A stretch of 38,691 nt of DNA, taken from NCBI RefSeq assembly GCF_026241515.1, contig NZ_JAPHPW010000035.1:1-38691 (forward strand), given 5' to 3'. Within the stretch, counting starts at the first letter, position 1. Each line of letters starts with the position of its first letter. Origin of the DNA: Vibrio sp. 14G-20. GTDB taxonomy: Bacteria; Pseudomonadota; Gammaproteobacteria; Enterobacterales; Vibrionaceae. This document shows, one piece after another, positions 31,968 through 38,691 of the stretch. Position numbers and translations under genes: made by a program. The notes below the pieces were generated by a model that saw nothing but the letters and a program-made list of their open reading frames with translations, made no database searches and was not told where the DNA came from.

Positions 31968-33305
31968 ATGAGTGAAATGACTCAAACTGCCGAAGAGCAG
32001 CCAATTGATGAGTTGGTGGGCTGGGTCAAGCAGCATGATTTTTCATTAAACTTGCCACCAGAGCGCTTAGCATTTTTGATTGCTATCGCAGTATTAAGCA
32101 ATGAAAGGTTCGATGAAGAGTTGGGCGAGGGTGAATTGCACGATGCGTTTACTATTGTCACTCGACTGTTTGAAGATACTGGCGAAGCGTCTGCGTTTCG
32201 TGCCAACAACGCCATCAATGAGTTGGTTAAACAGAAGCTGATTAGCCGCTTTACTAGCGAAATCACCGATGGTGCGAGCATTTACCGTTTGTCGCCATTA
32301 GCGATGGGTATCTCAGATTATTACTTACGTCACCGTCAGTTCTCTAAATTAAAATTGTCTATCCAGCTTTCTATGGTTGCGGACGAGATGGCTAAAGCTA
32401 TTGAAGCTGCGCAGAAGGGCGGAACTCCAGGACATTGGAGAAAGAACGTTTACGGCGTGCTCAAGTATTCTGTTGGTGAAATTTTCGATCAGATCGATCT
32501 TAACCAACGTGTTATGGATGAGCAGCAGCAAACCGTTAAGCAGCAAATTGCCGACCTTTTAAACAAAGATTGGCGAGAGGCGATTAACAACTGTGAAACT
32601 TTGCTTTCAGAAACCTCGTCCACGCTAAAAGAATTGCAAGACACCTTGCAAGCGGCGGGTGATGAGCTGCAAACACAGATCCTCGATATTCAAGAAATTG
32701 TGTACGGTGACGATGAACTCGAGTTCGTTGGCGAAACCCTGTTCGGCTTGCAGATGAAGCTTGACCGAATCACTAGTTGGGGTCAGCAAGCGATCGATTT
32801 GTGGATCGGCTACGACCGCCACGTTCACAAGTTTATCCGTACCGCGATTGATATGGATAAAAACCGAGCCTTTAGCCAACGCTTGCGTCAGTCGGTTACC
32901 GACTACTTCGATGCGCCTTGGTTATTGACCTACGCCGATGCCGATAAGCTGACTGATCTTCGTGATGAAGCGCTTGTGCTTCGTGATGACGAAGTGATGG
33001 GACAAGCGCCGATCGACGTAGAGTACGAAGAATTTGAGCAAGTCAATGATCTGCTTTCAGAACGAATTGCAGAGATGTTAAAAGCTCACAAACAGCAAGG
33101 CGCGCCAATTGACCTTGGCCTTGTGTTACGCGATTACCTCGCAGCACACCCTCGCACACACCATTTTGATTTAGCCAGAATTGTTGTCGACCAAGCCGTG
33201 CGCTTAGGTTACTCAGAGTCTGACTATCAGGCTATTCAGCCAGATTGGCAGGCAATCAACGATTTCGGTGCAAAGGTACAAGCAAATGTCATTAACAAGT
33301 ACTGA
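31968..33305 (+). CDS. mukF: Chromosome partition kleisin MukF
   Basis: This 445-residue kleisin of the MukBEF condensin has an N-terminal winged-helix dimerisation domain (about 1-120, with FSLNLPPERLAFLIAIAVL and YRLSPLAMGISDYYLRHRQFS), a helical middle region and a C-terminal winged helix (about 350-440) that binds the MukB head. The sequence follows E. coli MukF (440 residues). A good ribosome site (AGGA, 7 nt) lies after the palindrome at 31918-31945. It overlaps mukE by 20 bp. The complex compacts and segregates the chromosome. Confidence 0.96.
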   Translation: MSEMTQTAEEQPIDELVGWVKQHDFSLNLPPERLAFLIAIAVLSNERFDEELGEGELHDAFTIVTRLFEDTGEASAFRANNAINELVKQKLISRFTSEITDGASIYRLSPLAMGISDYYLRHRQFSKLKLSIQLSMVADEMAKAIEAAQKGGTPGHWRKNVYGVLKYSVGEIFDQIDLNQRVMDEQQQTVKQQIADLLNKDWREAINNCETLLSETSSTLKELQDTLQAAGDELQTQILDIQEIVYGDDELEFVGETLFGLQMKLDRITSWGQQAIDLWIGYDRHVHKFIRTAIDMDKNRAFSQRLRQSVTDYFDAPWLLTYADADKLTDLRDEALVLRDDEVMGQAPIDVEYEEFEQVNDLLSERIAEMLKAHKQQGAPIDLGLVLRDYLAAHPRTHHFDLARIVVDQAVRLGYSESDYQAIQPDWQAINDFGAKVQANVINKY

Positions 33306-34092
33306 TGATTACATGCCAGAGAAACTGGTAAAAGCGATAGCGAACCCACTGTTCCCTGCGCTAGACAGCATGCTGCGCTCAGGCAAGCATGTTTCAACCG
33401 AAGACCTAGATAACCACGCGTTGCTGTCTGACTTTGAAGTTGAGCTTCAGCATTTCTACCAACGCTACAACACCGAGCTTGTGAAAGCGCCAGAAGGCTT
33501 CTTTTACCTGCGTCCGCGTTCTACGTCTCTGATTGGTCGTAGTGTATTGTCTGAGCTAGACATGTTGGTTGGTAAAGTGTTGTGTTTCTTATACCTAAGC
33601 CCAGAACGTCTTGCTCATGAAGGTATCTTCACCAATCAAGAACTGTTTGATGAGTTGATGTCGTTAGCGGATGAGAAAAAACTCATGAAGCTTGCAACAA
33701 ACCGCGCGTCTGGTTCTGACTTAGATAAAGAAAAGCTGTTTGAAAAAGTGCGTACTTCTCTGCGTCGCTTACGCCGTATCGGCATGTTGATTGCGATTGG
33801 CGAGACGGGCAAGTTCCGCATCAGCGAAGCGGTATTCCGTTTTGGCGCTGACGTACGTGTTGGCGATGACATGAAAGAAGCTCAACTGCGTCTTATCCGT
33901 GATGGTGAAGCTGTGGTGCATACGCAAGAGCCTAACCAAGGCAGCTTGTTGAATGAAGAGCAAGCAGAAGCTGTATCAGAAGTCGATGCAGGCGTAGATG
34001 AAAACGGTCAACAAGACATTTTTAACGATCAAGCTGACTTTGACCTTGAGTCAAACGACGGCGAACAAACAAAAGTAGAAGGTGAAGCATGA
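33286..34092 (+). CDS. mukE: Chromosome partition protein MukE
   Basis: This 268-residue KITE subunit bridges MukF and the MukB head. The family core PEKLVKAIANPLFPALDSML, APEGFFYLRPRSTSLIGRSVLSELDMLVG and SVFRFGADVRVGDD-like AVFRFGADVRVGDD are present. A long acidic C-terminal tail (about residues 215-268, rich in E, D, Q) is longer than in E. coli MukE (234 residues). A longer frame from 33268 is possible, but AAAGGTAC lies about 10 nt before the ATG at 33286, which is chosen. The stop overlaps mukB in ATGA. Confidence 0.95.
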   Translation: MSLTSTDDYMPEKLVKAIANPLFPALDSMLRSGKHVSTEDLDNHALLSDFEVELQHFYQRYNTELVKAPEGFFYLRPRSTSLIGRSVLSELDMLVGKVLCFLYLSPERLAHEGIFTNQELFDELMSLADEKKLMKLATNRASGSDLDKEKLFEKVRTSLRRLRRIGMLIAIGETGKFRISEAVFRFGADVRVGDDMKEAQLRLIRDGEAVVHTQEPNQGSLLNEEQAEAVSEVDAGVDENGQQDIFNDQADFDLESNDGEQTKVEGEA

Positions 34093-37000
34093 TTGAAAGA
34101 GGTAAGTATCAATCATTAACCATGGTCAACTGGAACGGCTTCTTCGCACGTACTTTTGATATTGATGGATTGGTTACAACGCTTTCTGGCGGTAACGGTG
34201 CAGGTAAGTCGACTACAATGGCGGCATTCATCACAGCACTTATCCCAGACCAAAGCCTTCTGCATTTCCGTAATACAACGGAAGCGGGTAGCTCACAGTC
34301 ATCTCGTGATAAAGGCCTTTACGGTAAGCTTCAACCTGGCGCATGTTATGCGGCGCTAGATGTTGTGAACTCTCGTAATCAACGCCTGTTGTTTGCAGTA
34401 AAACTGCAGCAAGTTGCGGGTCGTGACAAGAAAGTAGACATCAAGCCGTTCGTTATCCAAGGCCTTCCTAGCCATGTGAAACCAACGGATGTACTGATTC
34501 AGAACGTTTCAGACAGCCACGCTCGTGTATGTCAATTGAACGATGTGAAAGCAGCAGTTGCACAATACGAAGGCGCTCACTTTAAAGCATTCTCTTCGAT
34601 TGTTGATTACCACTCACAGATGTTTGAGTACGGTGTCGTTCCGAAGAAACTGCGCAACAGCAGCGACCGTTCTAAGTTCTACCGTCTAATTGAAGCATCA
34701 CTTTACGGTGGTATCTCAAGTGCGATTACGCGTTCTCTGCGTGACTACCTTCTGCCGCAAAATGGTGGTGTGAAGAAAGCATTCCAAGATATGGAATCGG
34801 CACTGCGTGAGAACCGCATGACGCTAGAAGCGATCAAGACAACTCAGTCGGATCGTGACTTGTTCAAACACTTGATCACTGAATCTACGAACTACGTGGC
34901 TGCGGACTACATGCGCCATGCTAACGATCGTCGTAACAAGTTAGATCAAACCATGAAGTTCCGTGGTGAACTGTTTGGTTCTCGCGAAACCTTACTTGAT
35001 CAAAACAACCTGTTGAATCGTGTTCAAGAAGAACTAGAACTGCTGGTGGATCAAGAATCAGCGCTAGAGCAAGATTACCAAGCGGCTTCGGATCATCTTC
35101 AATTGGTTCAAACTGCACTTCGTCAGCAAGAGAAAATTGCGCGCTACAGCGAAGATCTAGAAGAGCTTAATGAGCGTCTAGAAGAGCAGATGATGGTGGT
35201 TGAAGAAGCTCAAGAGCGAGTACTTCTTGCTGAAGAGCAGGCAACCATTACTGAAGAAGAAGTGGATAGCCTGAAAACTCAGCTTGCTGATTACCAACAA
35301 GCGTTGGATGTTCAGCAGACTCGTGCGCTTCAATATCAGCAAGCGGTTCAAGCATTAGAGAAAACTAAGCAGCTACTGGGTGATGAGTCTATTACTGCAG
35401 AAAGCGCGTTAACCTTGGTTTCTGAGCTAAAAGCACAAGAAGAATCAAGCACGCAGACTCTACTGGCAACGAAACACAAGCTGGACATGTCTTCAGCAGC
35501 TTCTGCACAGTTCGACAAAGCACTGTCTTTGGTTAAGAGCATTGTTGGTGATGTTGAACGTAAAGAAGCGTCTCACAGCGCTAAGCAAGCTTTAGAAAAA
35601 GGCCGAAACGCAAAACACGTTGTTGAAAATGAACAGCAGTGGCGTGCTCAGCACCGCGATATGGCTCGTGATGTGGCTCAGCAGCGTCAAGCAAAAGAGC
35701 TGGCGACTGAATACCAAAAGCAAAACAACATCTCACTGACTGACGAAGCGGTTTTCGATGAAGAACGTGAACGCCATGCAATGCAGATCGAGTCTCTTGA
35801 GTACGCTCAAGAAGAGCTGCGTGAAGCGAAGAGTGAGCAACGTCGTGTGCAACAAAACCACGATCAAGAGATTCAAAAGCTTGAGTCCATTGCTCCTGCT
35901 TGGATCACGGCAAACGATGCACTTGAAGCGCTAAGAGATCAAACCGAAGCTGAGCTAGAAGATAGCCAAGCGGTAATGACTCAAATGCAGCAAGTACTTG
36001 AAGACGAAAAGTCTCAAGCGGTGGCTAAAGATCAACTGGCAACCCGCCGAGCTGAACTTGAGCAAGAGATCGAGCGTCTAGCATCTCCGGGTGGTTCTAA
36101 CGATCCTCGCCTGAAAGGCCTAGCTGACACTCTAGGTGGCGTACTGCTTTCTGAGATCTACGATGACATCACGATTGGTGATGCACCGTATTTTAGTGCG
36201 ATGTATGGCCCGGCTCGTCACGCGATTGTTGTGTCTGATCTTAATGGTATTAAAGAGAAGCTGGTGGATCTTGAAGATTGCCCAGACGACCTTTACATCC
36301 TTGAAGGCGATGTCGATGCATTTGATGACAGCTCATTCAATGCTGACGAATTAGAAGGCGCGGTGTGTGTTCAGCTGAACGATCGCCAAATGCGTTACTC
36401 TCGTTTCCCTGAGATCCCATTGTTTGGTCGCGCTGCTCGTGAGCAACGATTAGAGAAATTACGCGAAGAGCGTGATGTTGTTGTGGAAAACCATGCGAAA
36501 GCGGCGTTTGATGCACAAAAGCTGAATCGCCTATACCAAGCGTTCAACAACTTTGTAGCTAAGCACCTACACGTTGCTTTTAACGCAGATCCTGAACAGG
36601 CGCTAGTGTCTATTCGCGATAAGCGTAACCAAATTGTTCGTTCTCTGGCAGAGCTAGACTCTAAAGAACAACAGCAACGCAGCCAGCTTCTACAAAGCAA
36701 GCAGGCAATCGGTGCGCTAGATAAATTAGCACCAATGGTTCGTATTTTAGAAGACGAAACATTGGTTGAACGTCTTGCTGAATTGGAAGCGCAACTAGAG
36801 CGCTTGAGTGAAGCGAAGTCGTACCTGAATAACCATGGTAAAGCATTGGCGTCTTTAGAGCAGATCGTTTCAGCACTTGACGCTGACCCTGAACAGTTCG
36901 AGGCACTAGAAGCGCAATACCAACAAGCTGACCAAGCTCTACAAAGCTTGAAAGGCAAAGTGTTTGCTCTGTCTGATTTAATTGAACGTCGTCACTACTT

Positions 37001-38546
37001 TGCTTATGCAGACTCTGTAGACCTGCTTAACAAGAGCAGCGAACTGAGCGAGCAATTGAAAGCGAAGTTGGTTCAAGCAGAACAAGCAAGAACCAAAGGC
37101 CGCGATGGCTTGAAGCAAGCTCGTGAACAGATGAACCAGTACAACCAAGTATTGGCAGCACTGAAGAGCTCACATCAAGCGAAACAAGAAACGGTTCAAG
37201 AGTTCAAACAAGAGCTTCAAGAGTTTGGCGTCAATGCTGATGAAGGCGCTGAAGAGCGTGCTGTGCGTCGTCGTGACGAGCTTCAAGAGCGTCTACACAC
37301 ATCTCGCAGCCGTAAGAGTGAATACGAGCGTACGATTACGTCAACAGAACTTGAGATGAAAGCCCTAGCTAAGCGTCTTAAGAAAGTACAGAAAGAGTAC
37401 ACAGAGCTTCGTACCTTTGTGGTTGCAGCAAAAGCAGGTTGGTGTTCAGTCCTACGTTTAGCTCGTGAGAATGACGTTGAACGTCGTCTACACAAGCGCG
37501 AACTGGCTTATCTAACGGCTGGCGAACTTCGCTCAATGTCGGATAAATCACTGGGTGCGCTACGTCTGGCTGTGGCTGACAATGACGACCTACGTGATTC
37601 GCTGCGCTTATCGGAAGACAACGCGCATCCAGAGCGTAAGGTTCTGTTCTACATCGCGGTTTACCAACACCTTCGTGAGCGTATTCGCCAAGACATTATT
37701 CATACGGATGATCCGGTTGAAGCAATCGAAGAGATGGAAGTTGAGCTAGCTCGACTAACAGAAGAATTGACGCAGCGTGAAAACCGCTTAGCGATCAGCT
37801 CTGAGTCGGTAGCAAGCATCATCAAGAAAACGATTCAGCGCGAGCAGAACCGTATTCGAATGTTGAACCAAGGTCTGTCGAACATTTACTTTGGTCAGGT
37901 TAAGGGCGTACGTCTGAACGTTAAGATCCGTGAAAGCCATGAGATCTTGCTATCAGGCCTAGCGACTCAACAAGAGCAACACAAAGACTTATTTGAATCA
38001 ACGCGCTTTACCTTCTCAGAAGCAATGGCGAAGTTGTTCCAACGTGTGAACCCACATATCGATATGGGCCAACGTTCTCCGCAAGTTCTGGGTGAAGAGC
38101 TACTCGATTACCGTAACTACCTAGAGCTAAGTGTTGAAGTTAACCGTGGTTCAGATGGTTGGTTACAAGCGGAATCGGGCGCACTGTCTACCGGTGAAGC
38201 GATCGGTACCGGTCAATCTATCCTACTGATGGTTGTTCAGAGCTGGGAAGAAGAGTCTCGTCGACTTCGTAGCAAAGACATTGTTCCATGTCGTTTGTTG
38301 TTCCTTGATGAAGCAGCCCGTCTGGATGCGAAATCTATCTCTACTTTGTTCGAACTGTGTGACCGTTTAGGTATGCAACTTCTGATTGCAGCACCAGAGA
38401 ACATCAGCCCTGAGAAAGGTACAACGTATAAACTGGTTCGTAAGGTCTTCAAAGATCACGAGCACGTACATGTTGTTGGCTTGCGCGGTTTTGCTCAAAA
38501 CAGACCGCTATCTCCAGTTCAAGACCTTATTGAAGAAGCTGAGTAA
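34089..38546 (+). CDS. mukB: Chromosome partition protein MukB (SMC-like ATPase)
   Basis: This 1485-residue SMC-type condensin ATPase is almost identical in length to E. coli MukB (1486). Walker A SGGNGAGKS is at about 33-41, the ABC signature SGALSTGEAIG near 1363-1373, and Walker B LLFLDEA with Asp1407-Glu1408. Two very long coiled coils (about 280-650 and 790-1290) flank a hinge domain (about 660-780) that includes LADTLGGVLLSEIYDDI and the region known to bind topoisomerase IV ParC. It entraps and extrudes DNA with MukF and MukE. Translation is coupled to mukE through an ATGA overlap. Confidence 0.97.
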   Translation: MIERGKYQSLTMVNWNGFFARTFDIDGLVTTLSGGNGAGKSTTMAAFITALIPDQSLLHFRNTTEAGSSQSSRDKGLYGKLQPGACYAALDVVNSRNQRLLFAVKLQQVAGRDKKVDIKPFVIQGLPSHVKPTDVLIQNVSDSHARVCQLNDVKAAVAQYEGAHFKAFSSIVDYHSQMFEYGVVPKKLRNSSDRSKFYRLIEASLYGGISSAITRSLRDYLLPQNGGVKKAFQDMESALRENRMTLEAIKTTQSDRDLFKHLITESTNYVAADYMRHANDRRNKLDQTMKFRGELFGSRETLLDQNNLLNRVQEELELLVDQESALEQDYQAASDHLQLVQTALRQQEKIARYSEDLEELNERLEEQMMVVEEAQERVLLAEEQATITEEEVDSLKTQLADYQQALDVQQTRALQYQQAVQALEKTKQLLGDESITAESALTLVSELKAQEESSTQTLLATKHKLDMSSAASAQFDKALSLVKSIVGDVERKEASHSAKQALEKGRNAKHVVENEQQWRAQHRDMARDVAQQRQAKELATEYQKQNNISLTDEAVFDEERERHAMQIESLEYAQEELREAKSEQRRVQQNHDQEIQKLESIAPAWITANDALEALRDQTEAELEDSQAVMTQMQQVLEDEKSQAVAKDQLATRRAELEQEIERLASPGGSNDPRLKGLADTLGGVLLSEIYDDITIGDAPYFSAMYGPARHAIVVSDLNGIKEKLVDLEDCPDDLYILEGDVDAFDDSSFNADELEGAVCVQLNDRQMRYSRFPEIPLFGRAAREQRLEKLREERDVVVENHAKAAFDAQKLNRLYQAFNNFVAKHLHVAFNADPEQALVSIRDKRNQIVRSLAELDSKEQQQRSQLLQSKQAIGALDKLAPMVRILEDETLVERLAELEAQLERLSEAKSYLNNHGKALASLEQIVSALDADPEQFEALEAQYQQADQALQSLKGKVFALSDLIERRHYFAYADSVDLLNKSSELSEQLKAKLVQAEQARTKGRDGLKQAREQMNQYNQVLAALKSSHQAKQETVQEFKQELQEFGVNADEGAEERAVRRRDELQERLHTSRSRKSEYERTITSTELEMKALAKRLKKVQKEYTELRTFVVAAKAGWCSVLRLARENDVERRLHKRELAYLTAGELRSMSDKSLGALRLAVADNDDLRDSLRLSEDNAHPERKVLFYIAVYQHLRERIRQDIIHTDDPVEAIEEMEVELARLTEELTQRENRLAISSESVASIIKKTIQREQNRIRMLNQGLSNIYFGQVKGVRLNVKIRESHEILLSGLATQQEQHKDLFESTRFTFSEAMAKLFQRVNPHIDMGQRSPQVLGEELLDYRNYLELSVEVNRGSDGWLQAESGALSTGEAIGTGQSILLMVVQSWEEESRRLRSKDIVPCRLLFLDEAARLDAKSISTLFELCDRLGMQLLIAAPENISPEKGTTYKLVRKVFKDHEHVHVVGLRGFAQNRPLSPVQDLIEEAE

Positions 38547-38549
38547 TAA

Positions 38550-38590
38550 CCTTGATAGCCGAGTTATGACCTTGATAGCTAAGCTATAAG
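38550..38590 (+). repeat. Short direct repeat and complex hairpin after mukB
   Basis: CCTTGATAGC occurs twice, about 20 bp apart, right after the mukB stop. The segment can also fold: CCGAG-TTAT pairs with ATAA-g-CTCGG, enclosing ATAGCT-AAGCTAT. No U-tract follows. Confidence 0.5.
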
Positions 38591-38618
38591 CTCGGAAGCG
38601 ACTCAATGATATTTGTTC

Positions 38619-38648
38619 AAAGCCTCTAATCAATAGGGGCTTAATTAT
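38619..38648 (+). terminator. Weak terminator downstream of mukB
   Basis: AAGCCTC (38620-38626) and GGGGCTT (38636-38642) form a 7-bp stem with one T-G pair and a 9-nt loop. The tail AATTATAT is poor in T, so efficiency is doubtful. Nothing else is recognised up to the window end. Confidence 0.5.
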
Positions 38649-38691
38649 ATGGTCCGCCTCACTCTCAAGCCATTAAGCTTAGAGTAGGCTC

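Noticed and set aside
36395..36958. 187-codon minus-strand frame inside mukB
   Set aside because: Composition is serine, cysteine and arginine rich as expected for antisense of a coiled coil; mukB fully explains the region.

Overview
The window looks like chromosomal core DNA of a marine gammaproteobacterium of the genus Vibrio, probably near the V. splendidus clade. The evidence is the gene content and order (monomeric icd beside rluE; cspD-clpS-clpA; tfoY with a c-di-GMP riboswitch; cmoM-mukFEB), the moderate AT content of the intergenic DNA and the protein sequences. No phage, IS element, integron, CRISPR array, tRNA or rRNA was seen. The genus call rests on recognised families and remembered gene order, not on a search.

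Layout. (1) 1-3752, minus strand: a heptanucleotide tandem repeat runs into the 3' end of ybaM, followed by priC, a TauE/SafE-type transporter and dinG. (2) 3753-6033, plus strand: a long AT-rich leader, an outer-membrane porin, a terminator hairpin and a DUF2057 protein. (3) 6097-9368: rluE (minus) divergent from monomeric NADP isocitrate dehydrogenase. (4) 9701-15060: cspD (minus), clpS-clpA (plus), a second heptanucleotide repeat, then infA, bpt and aat (minus). This block holds the bacterial N-degron pathway: Aat and Bpt attach destabilising N-terminal residues, ClpS recognises them and ClpA unfolds the substrate for ClpP (not in the window). (5) 15114-23587: a glycine-zipper envelope protein, aroA, a YciN-like protein divergent from topA, and the glycogen genes glgC-glgA, which overlap. 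(6) 23872-28924: an alpha/beta hydrolase, a DUF2007/zinc-ribbon protein, a TVP38-type membrane protein, tfoY behind a c-di-GMP-I riboswitch, purR and torD. (7) 29210-38546: torR, elyC (minus), and cmoM with the condensin operon mukF-mukE-mukB.

What stands out. The clearest regulatory element is the c-di-GMP-I aptamer ahead of tfoY. Between it and the start codon lies a two-part hairpin that would bury the ribosome-binding region, so a full riboswitch can be proposed from sequence. Other unexplained structure: two heptamer repeats whose units differ by one base (TGCTAGA and TGCGAGA), one supplying the stop codon of ybaM; a 28-bp almost perfect palindrome just before mukF; repeated GTTAAGTTC-type elements ahead of the porin; a double hairpin in the icd leader; and three consecutive hairpins in the torD-purR gap. 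I see no convincing wholly new multi-gene system. The window is mostly well-known housekeeping genes with interesting intergenic signals.

Start codons were often moved inward from the longest frame on the basis of Shine-Dalgarno position and remembered family N-termini. Each case is stated in the entry.
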